In this document: positions 40,085-49,453 of the stretch, one piece after another
Layout of the letters: every line of letters begins with the position of its first letter
Position numbering within the stretch: the stretch's first letter is position 1
DNA from: Prochlorococcus sp. AG-418-I20
Lineage (GTDB): Bacteria; Cyanobacteriota; Cyanobacteriia; PCC-6307; Cyanobiaceae
Assembly (NCBI GenBank): GCA_003214175.1
Contig: QCLZ01000002.1
Location: 62,001-126,000, forward strand
Length of the DNA: 64,000 nt
Direction of reading: 5' to 3'
Notes under the pieces: model-generated
The model's input: the letters and a program-made list of their open reading frames with translations, nothing else
Told to the model about the DNA's origin: nothing
The model's database searches: none
Program-made: the position numbers and the translations under genes

Positions 40085-41002
40085 ATGGCAATTAAAGATT
40101 GGTATAAACTAACTTTTCTTATAGAAAGTGATTTAGAAGAAATTATTATTTGGAAATTAAATGAGCTGGGAATATTTAGTTTTTCATTTGAATATTTAAT
40201 TAAAAATAAATATAAAAATAAAAAAGAAGTGAATATATGGCTTCCAATTGATGATTGGGACGAGAGTTCTAGAAGTGGTTTTGAAAAAATAATTAGCAAA
40301 CTTATAAACATTAATGCCCCTAAGGATCAATTTTTTGATTGGAGTATAATTAAAGAGGAGGATTGGTTGACAAGCTGGAAGAAATATTGGGCGCCTGAAT
40401 TAGTAGGAAATCATTTTTTAATATTGCCTTGCTGGATAAATCTAAATGAAAAATTTAAAGATAAACAAATCATAAAAATTGATCCTGGAGCAGCCTTTGG
40501 TACAGGAAGTCATCCTTCGACTTATCTTTGCTTGGAAAGAATGGAGAATATTTTGTTTTCTGATAAAAAGGTATTAGATATTGGGAGTGGGAGTGGGATT
40601 TTGAGTGTCGCTGCAAGATTACTTGGCGCCAAACAGATTTGTGCAGTGGATAATGATTATTTAGCTATAAATTCAACTAACTCTAATTTTCAACTAAATT
40701 TTGGTAATTTAAAAAACTTAAATACATATTTAGGATCTTTTAATGAGGTGATTTTAAAAAATGAACTCAAACAATTTGATTTTGTTTTATGTAATATTCT
40801 TGCTGAAGTTATAAAAGAAATGATTCCAAATATTTATAAGTGCTTGAGAAACAATGGAGAAGTCATTTTTAGTGGAATTCTGAATTCACAAAAAGATGAA
40901 ATTTTAAAAATATTAATTCAGAATGAATTGAAATTATTGGATGTATCAACTAGAAAAGATTGGGTATGCATTGCTGCACAAAAGATAAGCGACCTGAACT
41001 AA
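40085..41002 (+). CDS. prmA: ribosomal protein L11 methyltransferase
   Basis: 305 aa. N-terminal L11-recognition region and C-terminal SAM domain with [15 protein letters not shown] (about residue 132), [28 protein letters not shown]. Trimethylates L11 at several residues. Slightly divergent, A+T-driven amino-acid use like its neighbours. Downstream of serA. Confidence 0.92.
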   Translation: MAIKDWYKLTFLIESDLEEIIIWKLNELGIFSFSFEYLIKNKYKNKKEVNIWLPIDDWDESSRSGFEKIISKLININAPKDQFFDWSIIKEEDWLTSWKKYWAPELVGNHFLILPCWINLNEKFKDKQIIKIDPGAAFGTGSHPSTYLCLERMENILFSDKKVLDIGSGSGILSVAARLLGAKQICAVDNDYLAINSTNSNFQLNFGNLKNLNTYLGSFNEVILKNELKQFDFVLCNILAEVIKEMIPNIYKCLRNNGEVIFSGILNSQKDEILKILIQNELKLLDVSTRKDWVCIAAQKISDLN

Positions 41003-41136
41003 GTATAAGTTTTTCTTATAGTTACTCTTTAATACATTTTATTGTGTCATTTTTTACGTCAAAATCTCACAAATCGACCTAATCGATGTTAAAAATGTAA
41101 TTGATAGGTATTAAGTACCAACAATTTTTTATTTAA

Positions 41137-41436
41137 ATGGCTTCTTACAAAGTTACACTCATCAGCGAAAGTGAAGGTCTCAATTCAACTATTGAAGTAC
41201 CTGATGACCAGTACATCCTTGATGCGGCTGAAGAGCAAGGTATCGACCTTCCTTATTCCTGCAGAGCTGGGGCATGTTCAACATGTGCTGGAAAAGTTAC
41301 ATCAGGTAGCGTTGATCAATCAGATCAAAGTTTCTTGGATGATGATCAACTAGAAGCTGGTTTTGTTCTTACATGTGTTGCTTATCCAACATCTGATGTA
41401 ACAATTACAACTCATGCCGAGGAAGAATTGTATTAA
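41137..41436 (+). CDS. petF: plant-type [2Fe-2S] ferredoxin
   Basis: 99 aa. Cluster ligands C-x4-C-x2-C...C in [16 protein letters not shown] and LTCVAYP. Acidic surface and C-terminal EEELY typical of photosynthetic ferredoxin, which takes electrons from PSI to FNR, nitrite reductase, thioredoxin reductase and others. A strong terminator follows at 41483. Base composition is less AT-rich than neighbours, as expected for a highly expressed gene. Confidence 0.96.
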   Translation: MASYKVTLISESEGLNSTIEVPDDQYILDAAEEQGIDLPYSCRAGACSTCAGKVTSGSVDQSDQSFLDDDQLEAGFVLTCVAYPTSDVTITTHAEEELY

Positions 41437-41482
41437 TTATAAAAAATTAACTTTTCTAAGTTGATTATTTGTTATTTCTCTG

Positions 41483-41510
41483 CCACCCTCAATTGAGGGT
41501 GGTTTTTTTT
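41483..41510 (+). terminator. strong intrinsic terminator of petF
   Basis: Perfect palindrome CCACCCTCAATTGAGGGTGG (9-10 bp stem) followed by eight T. It lies 47 bp after the ferredoxin stop and directly before the next start codon. Confidence 0.92.
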
Positions 41511-41515
41511 ATAAA

Positions 41516-41884
41516 ATGGACAATTACGAATTTTTTAAAACTGAGAGTGTTCAATCAAGTTTTGGAGGTCAATATAGTTATAAGGTTATTGGACCATGTT
41601 GCAGACTATACGATAGAGAAGAACTGCCATGGCCTTGTTCAAGACTTGCCTGGAGAAGTAAAGAGCCTAGCTGGAGAAGAATAGGCTCAAGATTCGTGGC
41701 TGATATGGCTTCAAGAAAATGCCCTTCTTACTCGGTTCAGATTTTAGAACCTGGATCAAAACCCGTTGAAACAGTAATTACTCTTTTTTCAAAGAGATTT
41801 CCCTCGAATATACAAGAATGGTGGTACAGCAAAAAACCAGGCTCAAAAGAGCCTGGTAATATCTTCCCATCTGAAGTTAGCTAG
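41516..41884 (+). CDS. conserved cyanobacterial hypothetical, 122 aa
   Basis: 122 aa, soluble. Dense in Cys, Trp, Arg: GPCCRLYDREELPWPCSRLAWRSKEPSWRRIGSRFVADMASRKCP. Ends WYSKKPGSKEPGNIFPSE. No domain recognised. Composition is richer in G+C codons than average here. Begins 5 bp after the petF terminator, so its promoter must lie within or just before that hairpin, or it relies on read-through. Confidence 0.65.
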   Translation: MDNYEFFKTESVQSSFGGQYSYKVIGPCCRLYDREELPWPCSRLAWRSKEPSWRRIGSRFVADMASRKCPSYSVQILEPGSKPVETVITLFSKRFPSNIQEWWYSKKPGSKEPGNIFPSEVS

Positions 41885-41893
41885 CTTTAAGAC

Positions 41894-42457
41894 TTATGCT
41901 TTTGGCTTTGGTGGCATGTAACCTTTTAAACCGGCGCATTCAAGACTATCAATTGTATTAACTCCAGTTTGTGGGTTTGTTCCACTAGCTCTTTCACATA
42001 AAGACTTTCTCTGAGAAAGATCAAGATTTGCATCAGTAAAGTCTGCTCCATCAATAATTGCTCCATCAAAAACACTTTTCATTAGCTCACCATTTGTAAG
42101 ATTCGCATCAGATAAATCAGCATTATCAAAACGTACAGCATATGCAATAAGATCTTTCATGTTGGCGTTTTTGAAACTAGAATTCTTGGCAGTTGTCACG
42201 CTCATATAGGCGCCTTGTAGATTAGCCTCTCCTAAATCTTGATAAGATAAATCATATTTCACAAATTCATTATTTTGAAGATCTGCTCCATGAAGATCTT
42301 CTTTTAATCCATCTACTGATGAAGGATCACTAGGATAAAGTGCATTAGCAGAAATTGGATTAAGAAGTAAACCAATAATCAATGGAAGAAAAATAAGAAG
42401 TCTTTTGAAAGACTTCTTAAGTGATGAAAAAATAGAGACCATTTCGATCGACATCAA
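41894..42457 (-). CDS. pentapeptide-repeat lumenal/periplasmic protein
   Basis: 187 aa. N-terminal signal segment KRLLIFLPLIIGLLLNPISANA with likely cleavage after ANA, then repeats of A-(D/N)-L-x-x (LHGADLQNNEF, LGEANLQGAYM, FDNADLSDANLTNG, IDGADFTDANLD) building a right-handed beta helix. Two Cys near the C-terminus may form a disulfide. Likely exported to the thylakoid lumen. Function unknown. Confidence 0.82.
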   Translation of the reverse strand: MMSIEMVSIFSSLKKSFKRLLIFLPLIIGLLLNPISANALYPSDPSSVDGLKEDLHGADLQNNEFVKYDLSYQDLGEANLQGAYMSVTTAKNSSFKNANMKDLIAYAVRFDNADLSDANLTNGELMKSVFDGAIIDGADFTDANLDLSQRKSLCERASGTNPQTGVNTIDSLECAGLKGYMPPKPKA

Positions 42458-42528
42458 ATAGAAAAACCTAAGACTATTATTTCATGGGTTGGTCATTTAC
42501 AACGCTCCTGCTAACGAACTGTTGCAGT

Positions 42529-43467
42529 TTATTTAATTTCTGCAGTTAGAAAATCTTTAGCGAGTTGAGTATTTGGGAAGACTTTTTGCGCCTCTTTAAG
42601 CAAATCGCTTGGTGTTATTGAGTTTTTATTAGTGTATCTTGGACTTAAATGAGTAATAATTAATTTTTTTGCATTTGATAATAATGCTGTTTTTGCAGCC
42701 ATGATAGTTGTGGAATGTAATTTTTCGTAAGCCATGCTCTCATCTTCCTGAGAAAATGTAGATTCATGTACAAGTAAATCAGCATTTTTTGATAATGATA
42801 CCGCGGATTCACTAAAGATAGTATCTGTGCAATAAACAAAACATTCACCCTTCTTAGGAGGTCCACAGAACTCTTTCCCATCAAATGAGCGGCCATCTGC
42901 TAATACTACTTTTTTACCTTGTTGCAGTTCTGAATAGATTGGTCCGGGCGCTATTTTCAACTTCTCTGCCTTTTTGATATCGAATACACCTGGCTTGTCT
43001 TTTTCGCTTACTCGAAAACCATAAGCAGGTATTTTATGTTTAAGGCAGGCGCAATTTACTCTAACCTTATCGCTTTCAAACAAAATATTGTTTTCTGATG
43101 CAAATTTTTCAACTTCCACAAAATTAAGTGGGAAGGACAATTTGCAAAAACTACTCTTAAGTGATGAATTTATAAAATCTCTAAGTTCTGAGGGACCATA
43201 AATTTCAATACCCTTACTATTTCCAGATAAACCTAAGGTCGCCAAGAGACCAGGTAAGCCATAAATATGATCTCCATGCATATGAGTAATAAATATCTTC
43301 TTAATTTGGGAAGATTTAATATTACTTTTTATTATTTGATGCTGTGTTCCCTCTCCACAGTCAAAAAGCCAAACTTCCGAAGATTGTGATAATTTTAGAG
43401 CTAGAGAAGAAACATTTCTCGTTAGGGAAGGGACTCCTGAACTGGTTCCTAAAAAGGTGACATTCAC
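42529..43467 (-). CDS. rnz: ribonuclease Z (tRNase Z)
   Basis: 312 aa. Metallo-beta-lactamase motif HMHGDHIYGLPGLL (about residue 62), the short-form tRNase Z features FLGTSSGVPSLTRN, CGEGTQHQI, and TDTIFSE/HESTF plus the final ITHLSPRY His. Removes 3' trailers from tRNA precursors, needed here because the tRNA does not encode CCA. Divergent from the SpoIID/LysM gene. Confidence 0.94.
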   Translation of the reverse strand: MNVTFLGTSSGVPSLTRNVSSLALKLSQSSEVWLFDCGEGTQHQIIKSNIKSSQIKKIFITHMHGDHIYGLPGLLATLGLSGNSKGIEIYGPSELRDFINSSLKSSFCKLSFPLNFVEVEKFASENNILFESDKVRVNCACLKHKIPAYGFRVSEKDKPGVFDIKKAEKLKIAPGPIYSELQQGKKVVLADGRSFDGKEFCGPPKKGECFVYCTDTIFSESAVSLSKNADLLVHESTFSQEDESMAYEKLHSTTIMAAKTALLSNAKKLIITHLSPRYTNKNSITPSDLLKEAQKVFPNTQLAKDFLTAEIK

Positions 43468-43555
43468 TTATATATGATATTTTTATTTTATATATGGGTT
43501 AAATCTAGACTTTCCGTCAAACTTAGGCAAATTAACAATTGGTTTTTTAAACATA

Positions 43556-44941
43556 GTGACATTTAAATTCATAAAAATTAGTCATAGTTGTTTTTTGATT
43601 TTTATCATAAACTTTTGTACTTTTCAGACACTACCGTTAAAAGCTTCTAAGACACCAATTATTAAAGTTTTAATTTTAAAAGATAACAAAATCAGGATTA
43701 GAGCCGATAGATCAATCCCATTAACTGTTGAAGGGGAAAGATTTTTAAATAAAAAATTTAAAGGTTTAACTTTAAAACTGGAAAATAATAGAACATTTAT
43801 GTTCTTTGATAAAAATAAAAAGAAAATTTATGATTTGAATAATAATGATAATTTTGTAGTAAATACTTCAGATGCTAGAGGTATTTGGGTTGGTCAGAAA
43901 AGATATGAAGGTAAATTGAAGATTTTAATAGGCGATGATGACATATCGGTAGTTAATATTCTTGGAGTTGAAAATTATCTGAGCAGTGTTGTTGGTTCAG
44001 AGATGCCAAGTAAATGGCCTATGGAAGCATTGAAAGCACAAGCAATAGCTTCTAGAACTTATGCTTTAAAGCAAAAAGGCAATAGTCTATTTGATATCGA
44101 TTCTACGAAGAAAAACCAAGTTTACAATGGTTTGGAGTCAAGAACTCATAAAACCACAAAAGCCGTAAGAAGTACAAGATCTTTAGTTATGACATATAAA
44201 AATAAATTAATTAACGCCGTATTTCATAGTAGTTCAGCGGGTATGACGGAAAATAGTCAAGATGTTTGGGGAAATGAATTTCCATATTTATCTAGCGTTA
44301 AAGACTTTGATAAAAACAATCCTAAACTTAGATGGCAGAAAAGGTTTTCAAATGAACAATTGCAAAAAATATTTCCAGATATTGGAAAGATAAAACAAAT
44401 TGAGATTTTAAATATAACTAATACAGGAAGAGTAAAAAATGTAAAAATTCATGGTGATTATGGATGGTATCAGTACTCAGGAACAGATATTCGAAAAAAA
44501 CTGAATCTTAAGAGTACCTTTGTAAGATTTGAATTAATTGAAGATAATGAAACCGAATCTGATAATGAGAATTCAATAAAATTATCAACTTCAATAGTAG
44601 AAGATCAAGTTATAACCTATCTTGTTAAAGAGGGTGATAACTTATTTGATATCGCTTATCGTTTTAACGTAAATATTAATGAAATAGTTACCCTAAATAG
44701 TATTCAAGATCCATCAACAATAAACATAAATCAAATATTATTAATTCCAAGAAAACTTGAGAATAAAGTACTTTCCAAAGAAAAGATTTTAGTGGTTTCT
44801 GGATATGGTTCTGGTCATGGTGTAGGAATGAGTCAATGGGGCGCAAAATATATGGCAACAAAAGGTGCAACAGCTGAGGAAATATTAAAACATTTTTATA
44901 AAGGGGTTAAAATAAAAACTTTTAAAAGGTATTTTTTATAA
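43556..44941 (+). CDS. SpoIID/LytB-domain protein with an internal LysM
   Basis: 461 aa, GTG start, signal peptide (IFIINFCTFQTLPLKA). SpoIID domain starts near residue 110: ILGVENYLSSVVGSEMPSKWPMEALKAQAIASRTYAL, then LINAVFHSSSAGMTENSQDVWG. A LysM (TYLVKEGDNLFDIAYRFNVN...NQILLIP, about residues 357-400) sits before the closing SpoIID block GYGSGHGVGMSQWGAKYMA. SpoIID proteins are lytic transglycosylase-like peptidoglycan enzymes; LysM binds glycan. Envelope located. Confidence 0.86.
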   Translation: MTFKFIKISHSCFLIFIINFCTFQTLPLKASKTPIIKVLILKDNKIRIRADRSIPLTVEGERFLNKKFKGLTLKLENNRTFMFFDKNKKKIYDLNNNDNFVVNTSDARGIWVGQKRYEGKLKILIGDDDISVVNILGVENYLSSVVGSEMPSKWPMEALKAQAIASRTYALKQKGNSLFDIDSTKKNQVYNGLESRTHKTTKAVRSTRSLVMTYKNKLINAVFHSSSAGMTENSQDVWGNEFPYLSSVKDFDKNNPKLRWQKRFSNEQLQKIFPDIGKIKQIEILNITNTGRVKNVKIHGDYGWYQYSGTDIRKKLNLKSTFVRFELIEDNETESDNENSIKLSTSIVEDQVITYLVKEGDNLFDIAYRFNVNINEIVTLNSIQDPSTININQILLIPRKLENKVLSKEKILVVSGYGSGHGVGMSQWGAKYMATKGATAEEILKHFYKGVKIKTFKRYFL

Positions 44942-44944
44942 TAA

Positions 44945-45862
44945 TTATTTTGCGTTAAGAACTAATTTTGGATTTATACTAGTTTGATCTTTATTGAAAA
45001 AGCCTATTCCAAGTAGTTTTTTCGATTTGTCTATTACCTTAATAGGTTTTTTGTAATCAAAAGTTTTGCTTTCTTTTAAGGAATGAATATCAACTTCAAT
45101 TGCTCTTCCAGTTTGCCAAAAATTGATTTCTTCTTCTTTATTTAAGACAAATGTCGAAATGTGGCTAAGTGCAGATATTGTTGGAATAATAAACTTCTTC
45201 GCATTTTTTTTACCTTTTTCTATATCAGATATTTTTATAGAGTTTTGTTCATTAAAGCCACAAGCTGAAATTCTTTTTAAATCTAAAAGGCAACCCTCTG
45301 AGTTGAGAGTTATGCCCAAATCTCTTGCAATTGATCTTATGTATGTGCCTGCGGAACATTTGATTTTTATTTCTATGATTCCGTTTATTTTGTCCCATTT
45401 AATTAAATCAAGTTCGTCTATTTTCACTTCTCTTGGTGCTAATTCAAAATCTTCATTCTTAAAAGATTTTTTATAAGCTCTTTCACCATTGACGTGCACA
45501 CTGGATACTTTTGGCGGAATTTGTTTAACTACTCCCCTAAATTTATTGAAATATTGATCTAATTTCTCATCACTAATTTTAGGCCAATCTTTTTTATTAA
45601 TTATTTCTCCATGAATATCATCGGTGTTAGTTCTTATTCCTAATTTGATTTGTCCTATATAAGTTTTCCCCTGAGGAAGATATTGAATAAATCTTGTGGC
45701 ACTGCCTATCGCTATTGGCAATGTTCCTGTAACCTGTGGATCAAGAGTTCCTGTATGTCCAACTCTTTTTGTATTTATTAACTTTCTTATTTGTTTAACA
45801 CAATCGTGGGAGGTGCAACCTTTCTCTTTATTAATTACTAGGAATCCATCTTTAGTTTCCAT
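44945..45862 (-). CDS. truB: tRNA pseudouridine-55 synthase
   Basis: 305 aa. [21 protein letters not shown], catalytic-Asp motif [18 protein letters not shown] (about residue 36), [17 protein letters not shown] and [15 protein letters not shown]. Makes pseudouridine 55 in the T loop of tRNAs. Convergent with the SpoIID gene by a 3-bp gap. Confidence 0.95.
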   Translation of the reverse strand: METKDGFLVINKEKGCTSHDCVKQIRKLINTKRVGHTGTLDPQVTGTLPIAIGSATRFIQYLPQGKTYIGQIKLGIRTNTDDIHGEIINKKDWPKISDEKLDQYFNKFRGVVKQIPPKVSSVHVNGERAYKKSFKNEDFELAPREVKIDELDLIKWDKINGIIEIKIKCSAGTYIRSIARDLGITLNSEGCLLDLKRISACGFNEQNSIKISDIEKGKKNAKKFIIPTISALSHISTFVLNKEEEINFWQTGRAIEVDIHSLKESKTFDYKKPIKVIDKSKKLLGIGFFNKDQTSINPKLVLNAK

Positions 45863-45937
45863 TTTTAATATTAAGAATACTTTGAGAAAGATTTATTACC
45901 ATCCTATGATTTTTTATTAGAAATTTAAGGTGAGAAA

Positions 45938-46678
45938 TTGAAAAACAATAAATTTATATTAGAAGAGTTTTTAGATAATGCTTTTAATTTGAAATCACAT
46001 TTAATGGAATTCTTATCTATAAAAGAATCTGATTTAGATGGATTCCTTGCAAATGCCAAGATGAACTTAGCAGATTTGCATCCTGGAGATGCTTTAACTG
46101 ATGTATCTGACTTCTATACTGAGATCGTGGGAAATAGGCATATAGCTGATCTAGCTGCTTGGCATATTACAAGCAGAGATTATATAGCTGACACTTTAAA
46201 ACTGCAGCAGAGATTTTCTAGAGATTTGGTTTTAGATTTTGGAGGTGGGATTGGCACACATGCCTTAGCTAACGCCATGTCTTCAAAAGTTGAGCATGTT
46301 TTTTTTGTGGATATTAATGACACAAATAGAAACTTTGTAGAGTACAGGGCAAAGAAATTAGGAGTTGAAAAAAAGCTTACTTTTTGCAAGACAATTAAAG
46401 ATGCACAAATTTCTAAGTTTGATACTATAGTTTGCCTTGATGTTTTAGAACATCTAGCAGATCCAGCTTCCCAAATTGAGATTTTCAGTGAGATTATGGA
46501 TTCAAAATCTATTGCTTTATTTAATTGGTATTTCTATAAAGGTGAGGAAAATGAATATCCATTCCATATAGACGATGTTCAAGTTGTTGAGAAGTTTTTT
46601 AATACGCTTCAATCAATTTTTTTAGAAGTTTTTCACCCTATTCTTATAACTACAAGAGCTTATAAGAAAATTAAATAA
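45938..46678 (+). CDS. class I SAM-dependent methyltransferase
   Basis: 246 aa, TTG start. SAM-binding [17 protein letters not shown] (about residue 98), acidic VFFVDIND, and [15 protein letters not shown] (motif IV-like). The N-terminal ~90 residues are helical and lineage-specific. Substrate unknown. End overlaps rpmA tail-to-tail by 8 bp. Confidence 0.78.
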   Translation: MKNNKFILEEFLDNAFNLKSHLMEFLSIKESDLDGFLANAKMNLADLHPGDALTDVSDFYTEIVGNRHIADLAAWHITSRDYIADTLKLQQRFSRDLVLDFGGGIGTHALANAMSSKVEHVFFVDINDTNRNFVEYRAKKLGVEKKLTFCKTIKDAQISKFDTIVCLDVLEHLADPASQIEIFSEIMDSKSIALFNWYFYKGEENEYPFHIDDVQVVEKFFNTLQSIFLEVFHPILITTRAYKKIK

Positions 46679-46931
46679 TTATATTAACTCTTTTTCTATT
46701 TCTTAAATTTCTTTTAATGCTTTCGAAACTTACTATTCCTTCTTTGAGAGCAAAAAGGGTGTCATCTTTGCCTTTGCCAACATTAATTCCTGGTAAAAAG
46801 GATGTTCCTCTTTGGCGAATTAAAATTGATCCAGCTGTCACTTTTTCTCCACCATAGGCTTTTACACCCAATCTTTTTGAATTTGAGTCTCTACCGTTTC
46901 TTGTAGAACCTGTTCCTTTCTTATGTGCCAT
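46671..46931 (-). CDS. rpmA: 50S ribosomal protein L27
   Basis: 86 aa. [24 protein letters not shown] and [16 protein letters not shown] are diagnostic. The mature N-terminus reaches towards the peptidyl-transferase centre. Follows rplU by 9 bp in the conserved rplU-rpmA operon. Confidence 0.97.
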   Translation of the reverse strand: MAHKKGTGSTRNGRDSNSKRLGVKAYGGEKVTAGSILIRQRGTSFLPGINVGKGKDDTLFALKEGIVSFESIKRNLRNRKRVNIII

Positions 46932-46940
46932 TAGAAATGT

Positions 46941-47381
46941 TTAATTTGTAGATTTTTCGGATTTTGGTTTAGTTTCCTTTTTAACAGTTTCTTTTTTTGA
47001 AGAAGACTTTGGAGCACTTTTACCTATTGATATAGATTTTACCATAACCCTTGTAAGTTCTTGTCTGTGTCCCATCTTTCTTCTTGTCTTTTTTTTGGGG
47101 CGCATCTTGTAAACAATAATTTTCTTATCTCTTTTATGCGAAACTACTTCTAATTCGATTTTGGCATCTTTAATGTAGGGTTTGCCAATATTGATTGAGT
47201 TTTTATTCTTTAATAGTAAAACTTTATCAAGTGTTATGTTATCTTTCTCTTTAGCATTTAAACGGTCTATGTCATAATATCTATTGACTTCGAAGCAAAA
47301 TTGTTGGCCTGAAGTTTCTGCAATGGCATACAATTCATTACTTTGAGAAGAATTGGTTGATGAGTTTTTTGAATTTGTCAT
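46941..47381 (-). CDS. rplU: 50S ribosomal protein L21
   Basis: 146 aa. The core AIAETSGQQFCFEVNRYYDIDRL...YKMRPKKKTRRKMGHRQELTRV fits L21. It is longer than the usual ~103 aa because of a Ser/Asn-rich N-terminal extension and a Lys-rich C-terminal tail. Divergent from kaiB across 144 bp. Confidence 0.94.
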   Translation of the reverse strand: MTNSKNSSTNSSQSNELYAIAETSGQQFCFEVNRYYDIDRLNAKEKDNITLDKVLLLKNKNSINIGKPYIKDAKIELEVVSHKRDKKIIVYKMRPKKKTRRKMGHRQELTRVMVKSISIGKSAPKSSSKKETVKKETKPKSEKSTN

Positions 47382-47525
47382 ATCTGGAAGACGCTATTAG
47401 GCTCAAATTTTTAATTTGATTAAGCCTTATGAGCAATCAGTATAATTTGTCTATTTTCTTATTTTGTAGTCTAATAAGTCAAGGGTTTTTTAAAATCTTT
47501 TATATTAATTTGAGGAACTATAAAA

Positions 47526-47843
47526 ATGGCGGCAAGAAAAACATATATTTTGAAACTTTATGTTGCTGGAAATACACCTAATTCAATGAGAGCCTTAAAT
47601 ACTTTGAGAGAAATTCTGGAGAATGAATTTAAAGGAGTTTATGCTTTGAAGGTTATAGATGTACTCAAGCAACCACAACTTGCAGAAGAAGATAAAATTT
47701 TGGCTACCCCAACCTTAGCTAAAATATTACCTCCACCTGTAAGAAGGATAATTGGTGACCTTTCTGATAGGGAGAAAGTTTTAATCGGTCTAGATCTACT
47801 TTTTGATGAATTAACTGAAACTGAATATAGTGGAGATAAATAA
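47526..47843 (+). CDS. kaiB: circadian clock protein KaiB
   Basis: 105 aa, thioredoxin-like fold-switching clock protein: [73 protein letters not shown] before ATG. Binds the KaiC CI ring to drive dephosphorylation. kaiA, which precedes kaiB in most cyanobacteria, is absent: the gap to rplU contains no gene. kaiC follows 72 bp later. Confidence 0.96.
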   Translation: MAARKTYILKLYVAGNTPNSMRALNTLREILENEFKGVYALKVIDVLKQPQLAEEDKILATPTLAKILPPPVRRIIGDLSDREKVLIGLDLLFDELTETEYSGDK

Positions 47844-47914
47844 TATCAAGAAAACTTTTAATTAAAGATAAATTAAATATTTATTTTTTATTAAACATCT
47901 CTTAGCAAAAAACC

Positions 47915-49453
47915 ATGAAAGATAAGAAATTTGGCAAATCAAATAAAATGCAAGTACAAAAATTACCTACAGGAATAGAAGGGTTCGATGATGTTTGTAG
48001 AGGGGGATTACCTGTCTCTCGAAGTACATTAGTTAGTGGTACTTCAGGAACTGGGAAAACTGTTTTTTCACTACAGTATTTACATCATGGTATTTGCAAT
48101 TTTGATGAGCCTGGAATCTTTGTTACGTTCGAGGAGTCACCCCTAGATATAGTAAGAAATGCTGCTAGCTTCGGATGGGATTTACAAGAGTTAATCGATC
48201 AAAATAAGTTATTTATATTGGATGCTTCTCCGGATCCTGATGGTCAAGATGTTGCTGGTAATTTTGACTTATCTGGCCTTATTGAAAGAATTAGTTATGC
48301 AATAAGAAAATACAAAGCTAAAAGAGTTGCAATAGATTCAATAACTGCGGTTTTCCAACAATATGATGCCATTTACGTTGTTAGAAGAGAAATATTTAGA
48401 CTAATTGCAAGACTTAAAGAAATAGGAGTAACAACAGTCATGACTACAGAAAGGGTTGATGATTACGGTCCTATTGCTAGGTATGGGGTAGAAGAATTTG
48501 TTTCTGATAATGTTGTATTGTTGAGAAATGTTTTAGAGTCAGAGAAGAGAAGAAGAACTTTAGAAGTTTTAAAGTTGAGAGGTACTGTACATATGAAAGG
48601 TGAATATCCGTTCACTATGGGTGGAGATGGCATAAGTGTTTTTGCTCTTGGAGCGATGAGACTTACACAAAGATCTTCAAATATTAGGATTAGTTCTGGA
48701 GTTAAAGATCTTGATGACATGTGCGGAGGAGGCTATTTTCAAGATTCCATCATCCTCGCCACTGGAGCTACTGGTACTGGTAAGACAATGCTAGTATCGA
48801 AATTCGTAGAAGATGCATATAACAACGGTGAAAGAGCAATACTTTTCGCATATGAAGAATCTAGGGCTCAATTGCTAAGGAATGCTACTAGTTGGGGAAT
48901 AGACTTTGAAAAGATGGAAAGCGATGGGTTATTAAAAATTATTTGCGCTTACCCTGAATCAACTGGTTTGGAAGATCACTTACAAATAATAAAAACACAA
49001 ATTAATCAATTTAAACCTAAGAGAATGGCAATTGATTCTCTATCAGCGTTAGCCAGAGGCGTAAGTTTGAACGCATTTAGACAGTTTGTAATTGCAGTCA
49101 CTGGTTATACCAAGCAAGAAGAGATAGCAGGTTTTTTTACTAATACTGCCGAAGAATTTATGGGAAGCCATTCAATTACTGATTCTCATATCTCTACGAT
49201 TACTGATACTATATTGCTGCTCCAATATGTTGAAATAAAAGGGGAGATGGCTAGAGCTCTAAATGTTTTTAAAATGAGAGGATCATGGCATGATAAAAGA
49301 ATAAGAGAATTTATTATTACTAATAGAGGCCCTGAAATAAAAGATTCTTTTTCTAACTTTGAACAGATATTTAGTGGGGCTCCTCATAGAGTTATCCCTG
49401 ATCAAAATGTTCAAAATGTTCAAAATGTTTTTAAAGGGTTAGAAAATAATTAG
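47915..49453 (+). CDS. kaiC: circadian clock ATPase/kinase KaiC
   Basis: 512 aa, two RecA-like domains. Walker A GTSGTGKT in CI (about residue 46) and GATGTGKT in CII (about 288), catalytic Glu pairs (FEESP and YEESR). The Ser-Thr autophosphorylation pair is in SHISTITDT (about 426-434), intact. The C-terminal tail has a small NVQ repeat (DQNVQNVQNVFKG) and differs from that of KaiA-dependent KaiC. Without kaiA the clock is expected to work as an hourglass. Overlaps nblS tail-to-tail by 4 bp. Confidence 0.97.
   Translation: MKDKKFGKSNKMQVQKLPTGIEGFDDVCRGGLPVSRSTLVSGTSGTGKTVFSLQYLHHGICNFDEPGIFVTFEESPLDIVRNAASFGWDLQELIDQNKLFILDASPDPDGQDVAGNFDLSGLIERISYAIRKYKAKRVAIDSITAVFQQYDAIYVVRREIFRLIARLKEIGVTTVMTTERVDDYGPIARYGVEEFVSDNVVLLRNVLESEKRRRTLEVLKLRGTVHMKGEYPFTMGGDGISVFALGAMRLTQRSSNIRISSGVKDLDDMCGGGYFQDSIILATGATGTGKTMLVSKFVEDAYNNGERAILFAYEESRAQLLRNATSWGIDFEKMESDGLLKIICAYPESTGLEDHLQIIKTQINQFKPKRMAIDSLSALARGVSLNAFRQFVIAVTGYTKQEEIAGFFTNTAEEFMGSHSITDSHISTITDTILLLQYVEIKGEMARALNVFKMRGSWHDKRIREFIITNRGPEIKDSFSNFEQIFSGAPHRVIPDQNVQNVQNVFKGLENN

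Noticed and set aside
39811-40311. 166-codon minus-strand frame over serA/prmA
   Set aside because: Entirely antisense to two well-conserved enzymes; low-complexity Ser/Ile/Leu composition typical of shadow frames.
42660-42896. 78-codon minus-strand frame inside rnz
   Set aside because: Out-of-frame shadow within the RNase Z gene.
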